Shown here: positions 55,270-64,000 of the stretch, piece after piece
Layout of the letters: each line of letters begins with the position of its first letter
How positions within the stretch are numbered: position 1 is the stretch's first letter
DNA from: Paractinoplanes atraurantiacus
Lineage (GTDB): Bacteria; Actinomycetota; Actinomycetes; Mycobacteriales; Micromonosporaceae
Length of the DNA: 64,000 nucleotides
Direction of reading: 5' to 3'
Assembly: GCF_900215205.1 (NCBI RefSeq)
Contig: NZ_OBDY01000026.1
Span: 93,164 to 157,163, forward strand
Position numbers and translations under genes: made by a program
The notes under the pieces: generated by a model
The model's database searches: none
Seen by the model: the letters and a program-made list of their open reading frames with translations, nothing else
What the model was told of the DNA's origin: nothing

Positions 55270-58200
55270 GTGCTGTGGCTGCAACTTCTCGGTCCGTTGC
55301 GTGTGTGGCGCGACGGCGCCGAACTGGACGCCGGCCCTCCGCAGCAGGCCCATCTGCTGGCCCTGCTGCTGGCCCAGGCCGGCCGCCCGGTGGGCACGAG
55401 CGAGCTGATCGACCTGCTCTGGGGCGACGAGGTGCCGGCCAGCGCTCTCAACGTCATTCAGAAGTACGTCGGCGCGTTGCGGCGCCTGCTGGAGCCCACC
55501 GTGCCGGCCCGCGAGAACGGCACGTTCCTGCACCGCCGCGGCAACGCCTACCTGTTCGTGGCCGACCCCGGCGTGCTCGACCTCGCCGCCTTCCGCCGGC
55601 TCGTCGACGCCGCCCGGGCCGAGGCCTCGGAGCCGGCCGCGCTCGACCACTACGCCGAGGCGCTCGCCCTCTGGCACGGCCCGGCCGGCGGCGGCGTCTC
55701 CGGCCGGACCGGCTCGGCCACCGTCTTCGCCGCCCTCGACAACGAGTTCTACGAAGCCTGCGCGGCCGCGGGCGAGCTGGCCGTCACGCTGGGCCGGCCC
55801 GGGCGGGTGCTCACCGCGCTCCACCTGGCGGCGTCGATGGCCCCGTTCCACGAGCCCGTGCAGGCCGCCCTCATCCGCACCCTGGGCGCCGCCGGGCGCC
55901 AGGCCGAGGCGCTGGCCGCCTACCGCGCGGTCCGCGAGCGCCTCGCCGACGAGCTCGGCGTCGACCCGGGCACGGCGCTGGTCGAAGCCCAGCAGCGGGT
56001 CCTGGCGCAGTCCACATCCCCGGTCGACGTGCCCCCGATCCCGCCACCCACCGCGGGCCTGGTCGGGCGCGCCGACGAGCTGGCCGTGCTGCGGCAGGCC
56101 GTGGACAGCGCCGCCGCGGGCGCCACGGCCATCACCATCGTCGAGGGCGAGCCGGGAGCCGGGAAGACCCGTCTCCTCCAGGAGGCGGCCGCGCTGGCCG
56201 CCGGGCACGGTGCGCTCGTGGTCTGGGGTTCCTGTCTGGAGGGTGACGGCACGCCGGCGATGTGGCCGTGGGAGCAGGCGCTCGGCGCGATCGTCGGTGA
56301 CCTGCCCGCCCCGGCCCGGGAGAAGTGGCTGGCCGGGGAGCTCGGCCTGCTCCTCGGCCCCGGCACCGACCGGGCCCGGGCGCTGCCCGACGGCAACGCC
56401 CAGTTCCGGCTCTTCGAGCAGGTGGCCGAGCTGGTCGGCCAGGCCGCGGAGCACCGGCCGGCGCTGCTGATCCTCGACGACCTCCAGTGGGCCGACGCCG
56501 CCTCGCTCCGGCTGTTCGGCCACCTGGCCGGCCGGCTGCCGGCCGGCGCGGCGATCATCGGCGCGCTGCGCAACCGGGCGCCCGTGGTCGCCCTCGACCT
56601 CGCCCAGGTGCTGGCCGCGGCCGGCCGGCGGCCCGGTCACCGCCGGATCCGGCTCGGCCCGCTCGGCCTCAGCGACGTGACCGCCCTCGTGCGCAACGAG
56701 TCGGGCCACGATCCCGGTGCGGACGTGGCCCGGGCCATCCACGACCGTACGGCCGGAAATCCGTTCTTCGTCCGTGAGGTCTCCCGGCTCCTCAGCGAAT
56801 CCGGCGGTGCGGTGTCAGTACCGGCCACCGTCCGCGATGTCGTCCGGGACCGCATGGCCGGGCTCGACGACCGCGCCCGGCAGCTGCTGCACGTGGCCGC
56901 GGTCATCGGCCGCGACGTCGACCTGCGGCTGCTGTCGAGTGCGGCCGGGGTGGGCATCGCGGACTGCCTGCGCAGCCTGGAACCGTTGCAGGCGCTCGGA
57001 TTGCTCGACCCGGGGCCCGAGGACCCGTCCGCGCTGCGCTTCGCGCACGACCTGGTCCGCGAGTCGGTGTCCGAGACGACGACCCGGCAGGAGATCATCG
57101 GGCTGCACCTGGCGGTCGCGGACGCGCTCGAACGGATCCACTCCGGCGACGAGGACGTGGCCGAGCGCTTCGCCTTTCACCTGTGGAGCGCCGGCCCGCT
57201 GGCCGAGCCGGACCGCACGGCCGGGGCGCTGATCCGGGCCGGGCGCCGGGCGGCGTACAAGCTGGCGTTCGAGTCGGCCAACCGGCAGCTGCGGTCCGCC
57301 GTGCAGATCACCCGGGCCGCCGGGCTGATGGAGCTGGAGCTGTCCGCCCTCACCCTGCTCGCCATCGTCGTCCGGCGCCACGCCGACTACGACGCGTCCA
57401 TGTTCGACCTGCTGGACCGGGCCGAATATCTGGCGCGGGCCCTGGACCGGGACGCGGAGGCGGCCGACTTCCTCTTCATCCGGGTGATGGGCGCCTTCAC
57501 GGCGCTGGAGGAGAACCGGGGGACGCTGGCCGAGCGGATGCACGAGCTGGCCGAGGCGTCGTCCGATCCGGCCGTGCGGCGCTACGGGCGCAGCACGTGG
57601 GGCCTGCACCAGTGGGACATCGGCAACGTCGGCGAGGCGTACCGGATCCTGACCGGTGAGGATCCGGCCGGTCCCGAGGTGACGACGCCGATGCGCCGGG
57701 ACGGCCGCATTCCCGGTGAGGGGCCGGGGTGGCGGGCGGTGATGACGGCGCTGCACGGTGACGTGGCGGCGGCGCTCGCGTACGTCGACACCTGGGACAC
57801 ACCGAACGATCCGTACGCGGCCTCGGTGTGGGTCTACTACACGGCCATGATCGCTTCGATGGACGGTGACCCGGCCCGGGCCCGCGCCGCCGGGGAGCGG
57901 TGGTTCGCGGCCGGGCTCGACCGGCTCGGATCGCAGCTGGAGCACTACATCCAGCAGTACTGGTGCTGGGCGCGCGCCCTCACCGGGGACTCTCCGGTCG
58001 CCGCCGCTGAGGACGCCGAAAGACTCCTCACGGCGAGCCTGCTCGATCCGCCGCAGTGGGGCATCGCCTATCAGTACGGGCTGATCGCCGAGATGTGGCT
58101 GGCCGCCGGTCGGCCGGATGAGGCGGCCCGTGCGCTCGACCGGGCCGGCCAGGCCGTGTGGGATCACGGTCAGCGCTACGCCGAGGGCCTCCTCCTGCTG

Positions 58201-58353
58201 CTCCGGGCTCGCCTGTCGCGGGCGCGTGGTGAACCGGTGGCCGCGGTCCGGGCCGCCGCCGAGCTGGCCCGGTCGCGTGCCGCCGCGAGCGAATCCTTTC
58301 TGTTCGCCCGGCGCGCCGAACGTTTCCTCGACGAGCTGGAGGCCGACGCGTGA
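55270..58353 (+). CDS. BTAD-type (SARP/AfsR-like) regulator with AAA ATPase and TPR region
   Basis: 1027 aa from GTG 55270; ATG 55216 is possible but would leave 14 bp for two promoters. An OmpR-type winged helix (about 1-95: LLGPLRVWRDG) and a BTAD domain (about 100-245: HEPVQAALIRTLGAAGRQAEALAAY) are followed by an AAA module with Walker A EGEPGAGKT (292-300) and Walker B LLILDDLQWAD, then a long TPR-like helical half. This is AfsR-like activator architecture. It faces the fused oxidoreductase and precedes the aminotransferase and transporter genes. Confidence 0.88.
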   Translation: MLWLQLLGPLRVWRDGAELDAGPPQQAHLLALLLAQAGRPVGTSELIDLLWGDEVPASALNVIQKYVGALRRLLEPTVPARENGTFLHRRGNAYLFVADPGVLDLAAFRRLVDAARAEASEPAALDHYAEALALWHGPAGGGVSGRTGSATVFAALDNEFYEACAAAGELAVTLGRPGRVLTALHLAASMAPFHEPVQAALIRTLGAAGRQAEALAAYRAVRERLADELGVDPGTALVEAQQRVLAQSTSPVDVPPIPPPTAGLVGRADELAVLRQAVDSAAAGATAITIVEGEPGAGKTRLLQEAAALAAGHGALVVWGSCLEGDGTPAMWPWEQALGAIVGDLPAPAREKWLAGELGLLLGPGTDRARALPDGNAQFRLFEQVAELVGQAAEHRPALLILDDLQWADAASLRLFGHLAGRLPAGAAIIGALRNRAPVVALDLAQVLAAAGRRPGHRRIRLGPLGLSDVTALVRNESGHDPGADVARAIHDRTAGNPFFVREVSRLLSESGGAVSVPATVRDVVRDRMAGLDDRARQLLHVAAVIGRDVDLRLLSSAAGVGIADCLRSLEPLQALGLLDPGPEDPSALRFAHDLVRESVSETTTRQEIIGLHLAVADALERIHSGDEDVAERFAFHLWSAGPLAEPDRTAGALIRAGRRAAYKLAFESANRQLRSAVQITRAAGLMELELSALTLLAIVVRRHADYDASMFDLLDRAEYLARALDRDAEAADFLFIRVMGAFTALEENRGTLAERMHELAEASSDPAVRRYGRSTWGLHQWDIGNVGEAYRILTGEDPAGPEVTTPMRRDGRIPGEGPGWRAVMTALHGDVAAALAYVDTWDTPNDPYAASVWVYYTAMIASMDGDPARARAAGERWFAAGLDRLGSQLEHYIQQYWCWARALTGDSPVAAAEDAERLLTASLLDPPQWGIAYQYGLIAEMWLAAGRPDEAARALDRAGQAVWDHGQRYAEGLLLLLRARLSRARGEPVAAVRAAAELARSRAAASESFLFARRAERFLDELEADA

Positions 58354-58384
58354 CCGATTTCGACATCAACGCGAGGGCCGGCGC

Positions 58385-59554
58385 ATGATCGAACTGAGTA
58401 CCCTTTCGCTGGGGCTGAACGCGCCGAAGGGCTTCGTCCAGGCCAGTTTCGCGCCGCCGCCCGGGGCGATCCGGCTGCTGGGCGGCGTTCCCGCGCTCGA
58501 AGCCTTGCCGGCGGAGGCGGTCGCCCGGGTGTCCGCCGAGCTGTGGCAGGACCCGCAGGCCGTGGCGGCCGCCCTGCAATACTCGCCGGCGCACGGATTT
58601 CCGGCGCTGCGGGAGTGGATCGCGCGGCGCGAGGGCGTCGACCCGGGCCGGGTCGTGGTGACCAACGGCGGCATGCACGGTCTCACCCTGGCCGTGCTGA
58701 CCGTCGTCGAGCGCGGCGCCACGGTCGCCGTGGACGACCCGGTCTTTCCCGGTTTTCTGTGGGCGCTGGAGGTCGCGACGACGCGAATCCTGCCGGTGCC
58801 GGTCGTGGCCGACGGCTTCGACGTCGAGCACCTCGCCGCGCGGCTCCGGGCCGGCGACCGGATCGCCGCCGCCTACACGGTTGCCGACTTCCACAACCCG
58901 GCCCAGGTCAGCCTCTCCGCGGAGAAACGGCGGGCCCTGGTCGAGCTCGCGGAGCGGTACGGCTTCTCTGTGATCGTCGACAACCCGTACCGGGAACTGC
59001 GTTTCGCCGGTGAAGATCTTGATGTTGCGGCCTTCAACTCCTCGGATCGGGCGATCCACGTCAACACCTTCACCAAGACCCTCGGGCCGGGCTGGCGGGT
59101 GGGCTGGATGGTGCTGCCCGAGCATCTCGTGGAGCCGGTCATCCGGCTGCGCAACCGCCTGGACGTGCACACCTCCTCGGTGACCCAGGCGATCGTCGAG
59201 CGCTTCGTCACCGCCGGCCTGTACGACCAGGTCGTCCGCGACGCCACCGCGCTGTACCGGGAACGGGCCGGCGCGCTGGTCGGCGCGCTGCACGAGCACC
59301 TGCCGGGCTTCTTCGACATCCAGGCGCCCGAGGGCGGGCTCTTCCTCTGGCCCCGGCTCGCCGGCGACGGCCTCGACCCGGCCGAGCTGTTCCGTGAGGC
59401 GGCGGCCAACGGGGTCGTCTACCAGCAGGGCGAATACTTCGCGGCCGGCACCGACCAGCGTTCGGCCGCGCGACATCTGCGTTTCTCCTACAGCGACCGC
59501 ACTCCGGCGGAACTTCGCGAGGCCGTACGACGACTGGCGGTGGCCTGGAGATGA
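58385..59554 (+). CDS. PLP-dependent aminotransferase (class I/II)
   Basis: 389 aa from ATG 58385. Fold type I motifs: TNGGMHGLTLAV, Asp199 in SVIVDNPYRELRF, Tyr202, PLP-binding Lys231 in NTFTKTLGPGWRVGW with Arg238. It resembles the 2-aminoadipate/MocR-like aminotransferases without a DNA-binding part. It likely makes or removes an amino group on a metabolite of the local pathway. It lies 31 nt after the BTAD regulator and overlaps the transporter start (ATGA). Confidence 0.9.
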   Translation: MIELSTLSLGLNAPKGFVQASFAPPPGAIRLLGGVPALEALPAEAVARVSAELWQDPQAVAAALQYSPAHGFPALREWIARREGVDPGRVVVTNGGMHGLTLAVLTVVERGATVAVDDPVFPGFLWALEVATTRILPVPVVADGFDVEHLAARLRAGDRIAAAYTVADFHNPAQVSLSAEKRRALVELAERYGFSVIVDNPYRELRFAGEDLDVAAFNSSDRAIHVNTFTKTLGPGWRVGWMVLPEHLVEPVIRLRNRLDVHTSSVTQAIVERFVTAGLYDQVVRDATALYRERAGALVGALHEHLPGFFDIQAPEGGLFLWPRLAGDGLDPAELFREAAANGVVYQQGEYFAAGTDQRSAARHLRFSYSDRTPAELREAVRRLAVAWR

Positions 59555-60912
59555 CCGTTTCCCGCCTGCCGTTGCGGGCCCTGGTGCCGTTCGCCGCCGG
59601 CTCCATCGGCATGGGCATCTGGGTCACCGTGCCCGGCATCTTCCTGCTCTACTTCCTGACCGACGTGCTGGCCGTGCCGCCGCTCGCCGCCGGCCTGACG
59701 CTGCTCCTGCCGAACATCATCGACGTCGTCCTGCACCCATGGGTCGGCCGGCTCTCCGACACCGACCGCGCCCGCACCGGCCACCGGCTGCGCCTGATGG
59801 CCGCCGGCTGCCTGGTGGTGGTCGCCTTCGTGGCGCTGTTCGCGGTGCCGTCCGGCCTGCGCGGCACCCCCGCCGCGATCTGGGTCGGCGTGGTGCTCGT
59901 CGCCGGCAACCTGCTCTACGCCTGCTACCAGGTCTCCTATCTGGCCACACCGGCCGACCTCGGCATCAGCTATCACGACCGGACCCGCCTGATGGGCTAC
60001 CGCAACGTGGTGATCACGGTGGGAGTGCTGGTCGCCGGTGTTCTCGCGCCGCTGCTGGCGGGCGCCGTCGACTACGCCGGGATGTCGCTGGTGTTCGGGG
60101 CGGTCATGCTGGCGGCGATGCTGGCCGGCATCGGCGGCGTCACCCGCCTCAACCGGGCCGCGCCGGGCCACCCGGCCGTGCCCGGTCACCGCGGCGGGTT
60201 GCTGGTGGCGTTGCGGGACCGGCATTTCCGGGCGCTGACCGCGTCCTATCTGACCGTGGCGGTCACGATGAACCTGGTGCTGGCCGCGATGCCGTACTTC
60301 GCGAAATACGAGCTGGGCCGGGCCGGCGCCACCTCGCTGCTGATCGGCGCGTTCATGGCGCCGGCGGTGCTCACCACACCGCTGTGGGTGCTGGTGGCCC
60401 GCCGCTTCGGCAAACAACGCGGCCTGCTCGCCGCGCAGGCCGCCTTCGTGGCCGGCTCGCTGGTGCTGGCCTTCGGCGCCGCGGCCGGCCTGCCGGTGGT
60501 CATCGGGGCCGTGGTGGTGCTGGGTGTCGCCTTCGCCGCGATGCAGCTGATGCCCCTGTCGATGGTGCCCGACGTGATCGCCGCGGCCGGCCCCGGCGGC
60601 GCGGCCAGCGCGGGCAGCTACACCGGCGTGTGGACCACCGCCGAGGCCACCGGCGGCGCGGTCGGGCCGTACCTCTTCTCGGCCCTGCTGGCCGCGGGCG
60701 GCTTCGTGGCGAGCGGCGCCGGCGAGGAGGTCGCGCAGTCCCCCGCCGCCCTGGACGCGGTCCGGTACGGCTTCACGCTCGTACCGGCCGCGCTCATGAC
60801 CGTCGCGATCCTGCTGCAACGGCGGTACACCCTGGATCGGAGCGCCCGCGCCCAGGCGGTCAGCGCGCCGCGTGCAGACGCAACGTCCGCTGGGCCGCCC
60901 AGATGTGAATGA
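59551..60912 (+). CDS. GPH/MFS_2-type transporter
   Basis: 453 aa with 12 membrane segments. It opens with a glycoside-pentoside-hexuronide-like segment (ALVPFAAGSIGMGIWVTVPGIFLLYFLTDVLAV) and has the loop WVGRLSDTDRARTGHRLRLM, the family's RxGRRRP-like motif, in helix 2-3. Such carriers move sugars or small acids with cations. Coupled translation with the aminotransferase (ATGA) suggests it imports or exports the same metabolite. The 3' end overlaps the convergent 2TM gene by 53 nt. Confidence 0.87.
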   Translation: MTVSRLPLRALVPFAAGSIGMGIWVTVPGIFLLYFLTDVLAVPPLAAGLTLLLPNIIDVVLHPWVGRLSDTDRARTGHRLRLMAAGCLVVVAFVALFAVPSGLRGTPAAIWVGVVLVAGNLLYACYQVSYLATPADLGISYHDRTRLMGYRNVVITVGVLVAGVLAPLLAGAVDYAGMSLVFGAVMLAAMLAGIGGVTRLNRAAPGHPAVPGHRGGLLVALRDRHFRALTASYLTVAVTMNLVLAAMPYFAKYELGRAGATSLLIGAFMAPAVLTTPLWVLVARRFGKQRGLLAAQAAFVAGSLVLAFGAAAGLPVVIGAVVVLGVAFAAMQLMPLSMVPDVIAAAGPGGAASAGSYTGVWTTAEATGGAVGPYLFSALLAAGGFVASGAGEEVAQSPAALDAVRYGFTLVPAALMTVAILLQRRYTLDRSARAQAVSAPRADATSAGPPRCE

Positions 60913-61072
60913 CCAGGCCGATCCCCCAGCCCACGATGGACCACAGCGGCCAGAAGAACTTGTCCGGCGTGGCGTAATACCAGATGAAGACCTGGCCGAC
61001 GTTGGCCAGGACGTACCAGATGATGTGGGACCACAGGCCCCATCGGATGGCGGTGTCGCTCTGCCCCGTCAT
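60860..61072 (-). CDS. 2TM-domain small membrane protein
   Basis: 70 aa with two membrane helices (HIIWYVLANVGQVFIWYYA and FFWPLWSIVGWGIGLVIHIW) and a short basic tail. This matches the 2TM domain found alone or fused to LytTR-type regulators and kinases. Its ATG overlaps the hydrolase stop (ATGA), so it is translated with that gene. Function unknown. Confidence 0.8.
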   Translation of the reverse strand: MTGQSDTAIRWGLWSHIIWYVLANVGQVFIWYYATPDKFFWPLWSIVGWGIGLVIHIWAAQRTLRLHAAR

Positions 61073-61776
61073 GACCGGGCGGCCTTCTCGATGAGGGCGA
61101 CGGTCGTGTCCGGATGCGAGACGAAAACCATGTGGGAGGCGCCCACGACCAGCTGGGTCGTGGCGCCCGACCGCTCGGCCATGAACTCCTGCGCCGCAGC
61201 CGGGATGATCTTGTCGGAGCCGCTGATCAGGTTGTAGCTGGGGATGGTGTGCCAGGCCTGCGGGGCCGAGGCCGGCTCGCCCAGCGCCGCCCCGGCGGCC
61301 GGCCGCTGGGTGATCGCGAAGAGCGCGGCGTCCTCGGCCGGAAGGTCGGCCGCGAAGTTCGGGTGGAACACCCGCGGGTCGATGTACAGGTCGACCTGCC
61401 CGCCGCCCAGCGGCACCGGCTTGAGCGACTTGTCGATCGTGCTGCCGGGGAACTTCCCCACCAGCGACTGCGCGCTCTCGCCGGCCTCAGGCACGAACGC
61501 GGCGAGATAGACGAGCGCTTTCACCTGCGTGTTGCCGGTCGCCGCGGTCGAGATCACGGCCCCGCCGTACGAGTGACCGACGAGCACGATCGGCCCGTCG
61601 ATGGACGCCAGCAGGGCCGCGAGCGCGGCCGCGTCCGACGTCAGCCCTCGCAGCGGGTTCGCCGCGGCGACCACCGGATAGCCGTCGCCGGCCAGCCGCC
61701 GGACGATCGCCTGGAAGCCGCTGCTGTCGGCGAAGGCGCCGTGCACCAGTACAACTGTTGGATTGTCAGTAGTCAT
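61069..61776 (-). CDS. Cytoplasmic alpha/beta hydrolase, paralogue of 51882
   Basis: 235 aa from ATG 61776; GTG 61800 is an alternative. Nearly the same sequence as the exported hydrolase at 51882, for example VVLVHGAFADSSGF, PIVLVGHSYGGAVIS and VVGASHMVFVSHPD, but with no signal peptide. The copies frame the region with the fused oxidoreductase, regulator, aminotransferase and transporter. Nucleophile Ser in GHSYGG and catalytic His in GASHMVF are kept. The 2TM gene follows with ATGA coupling. Confidence 0.88.
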   Translation of the reverse strand: MTTDNPTVVLVHGAFADSSGFQAIVRRLAGDGYPVVAAANPLRGLTSDAAALAALLASIDGPIVLVGHSYGGAVISTAATGNTQVKALVYLAAFVPEAGESAQSLVGKFPGSTIDKSLKPVPLGGGQVDLYIDPRVFHPNFAADLPAEDAALFAITQRPAAGAALGEPASAPQAWHTIPSYNLISGSDKIIPAAAQEFMAERSGATTQLVVGASHMVFVSHPDTTVALIEKAARS

Positions 61777-61820
61777 GGGCCGGAAGTTAGGGCCGGGCAC
61801 TGAACGGCGACTGAACGCGC

Positions 61821-62327
61821 TCAGCCGTACAAATCATCCTCGGCCACGACCGGTGCGGTGTCCTCGTGGGGCCGCCCGACCCGGGCCGCCGAGCCGAACA
61901 TGGCGCCGCGCGCCGGATGCACAGGAGCGAAGGCGGCGAACCCCCGCTTCTGCGGGATGTCGTCGTACACCGCCTCCATGCCGCCGCGGATCAGGTACGT
62001 CTCGTGCCAGAAGCCGGTGCCGCCGCTGTCCCGCAGGAAGTTCCGCCACCAGAGACGATGCGGTTCGGAGCGCGCCCACGCCAGCAGCGAGGGCAGATCA
62101 CGCCAGTACTGCCGGATCCCCACATGCATCGGGAACAGCGACCACAGCAACGGCTCATGCCGCAGCAGCCCCGCGGGCCGGGCGTCGGCCGACTTTCCGA
62201 TCTGCGGGCCGTAGCCCATCAACGTCCGCAGACCGTAGAGCCGGTTGACGCGCATCCCCAGATAAACAACGGTCAGGTCAGGATAGGACGACAGATCAAC
62301 GGTCTGCCGATTCACGCGGGTCGCCAT
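61821..62327 (-). CDS. DUF4188 monooxygenase-like protein
   Basis: 168 aa from ATG 62327, chosen for GAGAGGAGG upstream. Features of DUF4188: VYLGMRVNRLYGLRTLM, PMHVGIRQYWRDLPSLLAWAR, GTGFWHETYLIRGGMEAVYDD. These are ABM-like dimeric barrel proteins, sometimes called monooxygenases; activity is unproven. It diverges from the PAP2-like gene over about 117 bp. A damaged copy of its 3' end occurs at 63118-63175. Confidence 0.87.
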   Translation of the reverse strand: MATRVNRQTVDLSSYPDLTVVYLGMRVNRLYGLRTLMGYGPQIGKSADARPAGLLRHEPLLWSLFPMHVGIRQYWRDLPSLLAWARSEPHRLWWRNFLRDSGGTGFWHETYLIRGGMEAVYDDIPQKRGFAAFAPVHPARGAMFGSAARVGRPHEDTAPVVAEDDLYG

Positions 62328-62444
62328 CGCCAGGCCTCCTCTCGAAGAGATTTCCCGCCACGGTGGCCCCCATGACTGACCATGCACTGGACGGTCCGCC
62401 GCGTCTATGCTCGCGACTTCGCCGCATCGTCACCGGAGTCCGAC

Positions 62445-63047
62445 ATGTCCAGCACATCGCTCGAGAAGACAACCGTGGCCCGGTGGATCACCGAGGTGTT
62501 CACGCCGGGAGTTCTGGTCGCCGGCCTGCTCCTGCTGGTGGCGTGGCACTCGTCGGACACCGCGCTCCAGGCGGTGGCCTACGGGCTCGTCGCGACGGCC
62601 GCGGCGAGCGTGCTGCCGGTGCTCTACATCCTGCGCGGCGTGCGGAAGGGGAAGCTCAGCGACAAGCACGTCGTGGTGCACTCCCAGCGTCGCGTGCCGC
62701 TGCTGGTCATCCTGCTCTCGACCGCGCTCGGCACCGCCGCCCTCGCCCTGGCCGGGGCGCCGCGGGAGCTGCTCGCCCTCATCGCCTCGATGGTGGCCGC
62801 CCTGCTCGTCGCCGTGCCGGTCACCGTCTTCGCGCGGTGGGGCATCTCCCTGCACGCGCTGGTCGCGGCCGGCGCGGTGGCCGCCCTGACCGTCATCTAC
62901 GGGCCCGCGGTGACGCCGGCCTGGCTTCTCGTCGTCGCGGTCGGCTGGGCTCGGGTCCGGCTGAAGGAGCACACCCTGGCCCAGGTGCTCGCGGGCGCTG
63001 CCGTCGGCGCCGCCGCGACCGGCATCCTTTTCCCGCTGCTGTCATAA
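62445..63047 (+). CDS. PAP2-like membrane protein
   Basis: 200 aa from ATG 62445 with GGAG 7 nt upstream. Five to six membrane helices. Residual PAP2 motifs: a basic KGKLSDKHVVVHSQRRVPLL stretch, a central ISLHALVAAG in place of the usual SGH block, and RVRLKEHTLAQVLAGAAVG with the final His. Relatives are often annotated as phosphatase PAP2 family although the catalytic set is incomplete. It may act on lipid phosphates or be inactive. Confidence 0.7.
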   Translation: MSSTSLEKTTVARWITEVFTPGVLVAGLLLLVAWHSSDTALQAVAYGLVATAAASVLPVLYILRGVRKGKLSDKHVVVHSQRRVPLLVILLSTALGTAALALAGAPRELLALIASMVAALLVAVPVTVFARWGISLHALVAAGAVAALTVIYGPAVTPAWLLVVAVGWARVRLKEHTLAQVLAGAAVGAAATGILFPLLS

Positions 63048-63117
63048 CCGCGCAGGCCGAGGGCGCGGCCCGGTGCGACCGACTTCCTCTGCTGTTATGA
63101 GCCGCGCATGCCCGGGC

Positions 63118-63175
63118 GCCACGCGCCGGATGCACGGGAGCGAAGACGGCGAAGCCCCGCTTCTGCGGAGTGTCG
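63118..63175 (-). repeat. Fragmentary copy of the DUF4188 3' end
   Basis: About 58 bp match 61906-61963 with only a few mismatches, on the same strand; in translation it gives PQKRGFAVFAPVHPARGA against PQKRGFAAFAPVHPARGA. The rest of the gene is missing. Remnant of a duplication or recombination event. Confidence 0.8.
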
Positions 63176-63268
63176 GCGCTCTGACCACACAGGACGCCTA
63201 CTTGGAGACGACCGAATAGGCCTGCTCGCGTCGCATTTTCCTGACCACCTGCCGTGCGATTACAACAC

Positions 63269-63696
63269 TCATCGAGAAAAGGAACCCGAAATAAAGCAGT
63301 ATTCGCCTGATGTGAGATTACTGATGGGCAGCAGTAATATGCGCGCGACCAGATCGGTGACATCCGGAGAAAGTCGCGTGAGCCATCGATTGCCACCAGC
63401 TGTCGGATAGTTTGCTACCAAAAGCCCGAGCCTGCCGGTCCGGAACCAAAATAACGCCACGACGGCCTTGCGCCCCAGAGCTCCGAATCCGCGCGCACCG
63501 TCGTCGTAAGCGGTGTTGAAAAAGCCGGCCAACCCTCGCGCCCGGCATCCGAAAAGACCGAGATTGATGCGGAGAATGAGAACCAAAGTGGGTATGGGGC
63601 TGAACGGGATGAGGCACAGGATCGTGACGCCAGCAATCGCGCCAGGGTGAATATGCCCGGTCGAGACTTCTTGGGTTCTTGCGGTGGTTGCAACAC
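63269..63696 (-). pseudogene. Degenerate membrane-protein frame beside the IS30 element
   Basis: One fr ame gives a Pro/Lys-rich start (LQPPQEPKKSRPGIFTLARL); another gives membrane-like LCLIPFSPIPTLVLILRINL and continues to a stop at 63269. Together they resemble one small membrane protein broken by a frameshift. The 5' end abuts the IS30 gene, so the insertion may have removed its start. Confidence 0.35.
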
Positions 63697-63715
63697 CTGA
63701 CGGGTTGGGGTCAGG

Positions 63716-64000
63716 GTGGGTCAGTCATCAGGGGAGCGGGAGTGGCGTCGGCCGACGACAGCTCGTCAGGATCGTTATCTTCGGCTGATGGGGCAAGGGT
63801 GGAGTAACGGGCAGGCGTGTCGGGAGGTCGGTATCTCCCCGGCGACGGGTCGGCGGTGGCGTCATGGATACACCATTCATGCCGGCGGCCGGGTTTATAC
63901 GTATCCGCCTTTGACCGCTACGCCGGGACCGGTCGCGGCGCGGTTCTTGTCCGAGCAGGAACGGCTGATGATCGCGGATCTGCTGCGTGAGGGTCAATCG
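63716..64000 (+). mobile_element. IS30-family transposase, 5' part, runs off the window
   Basis: From GTG 63716 the frame is open to the window end. RYLRLMGQGWSNGQACREVG, then ISPATGRRWRHG, is the N-terminal HTH of IS30-type transposases, followed by RVYTYPPLTATPGPVAARFLSEQERLMIADLLREG, the lead-in to the DDE domain. Integrity of the rest and the inverted repeats cannot be judged. Confidence 0.82.

Noticed and set aside
1..64000. CRISPR arrays, rRNA genes, or a prophage
   Set aside because: I saw no regularly spaced repeats, no rRNA sequence and no phage structural genes.

Overview
The window is high-GC DNA with strong G/C third-position codon bias, GTG starts and tightly coupled ATGA/GTGA gene overlaps. 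Together with secreted CBM2 and CBM13 glycoside hydrolases, BTAD-type regulators, SigE-type sigma factors, a class F sortase, DUF397/HTH pairs and an actinobacterial c-di-AMP riboswitch, this points to a saprophytic, mycelial actinomycete. Micromonosporaceae (Actinoplanes-like) is my best guess, by inference only.

Layout. 1-5884 (minus): surface-polysaccharide operon with two GT4 glycosyltransferases (one cut by the window edge), a Wzx-like flippase, a GT39-like membrane glycosyltransferase, an SGNH protein and a half-length GT2 protein. 6159-10630: LuxR/MalT-type ATPase regulator, GH11 xylanase and an orphan NarL-type histidine kinase. 10636-11366 (minus): a six-tRNA array behind a promoter, a 38-codon ORF and an intrinsic terminator, with 1:2, 2:3 and 3:4 pairings that look like a ribosome-mediated attenuator. 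11416-15351: Ser/Thr kinase with a polycationic tail, aldo/keto reductase, and a GH6 cellulase behind a CebR-like box. 15374-18703: class F sortase with a DUF4397 protein, and a SigE-type sigma factor with a membrane partner. 18903-19923: c-di-AMP riboswitch and NlpC/P60 hydrolase. 19981-27290: small accessory genes and pseudogenes (DUF6461, redoxin, luciferase-like monooxygenase, Uma2, I36 inhibitor, SufR-like regulator, DUF3291, receiver protein, decayed HTH/DUF397 pair).

27767-30884 holds a small envelope-signalling cluster. A secreted two-domain protein and a Ser/Thr kinase converge on an ECF sigma factor and a lipoprotein that carries the same domain. 30971-36030 has a rhamnogalacturonan acetylesterase, a GH16 glucanase, a SUKH-like protein, a polysaccharide deacetylase, DUF1772, and a phosphatase gene broken by an IS481 remnant. 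36215-41981 is a complete peptide-type ABC importer operon. 42276-51743 has an intact DUF397/HTH pair, membrane proteins, GNAT, PL3 pectate lyase, a beta-lactamase-like hydrolase, an MFS exporter and two pseudogenes.

51882-61776 looks like a small-molecule module. It contains a retinol-saturase/phytoene-desaturase-like enzyme fused to its own ferredoxin reductase and [2Fe-2S] domain, an alpha/beta hydrolase, a divergent BTAD/ATPase regulator, a PLP aminotransferase and a transporter, and a second copy of the hydrolase lies at the far end. The window ends with DUF4188, PAP2-like, decayed DNA and the start of an IS30 transposase.

Plant-polymer degradation is a recurring theme. The xylanase, cellulase, pectate lyase and rhamnogalacturonan esterase each sit behind a short palindrome of repressor-operator type. 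The most unusual items are the attenuator-like leader of the tRNA array, the atypical tRNAs inside it, and the fused saturase-reductase.
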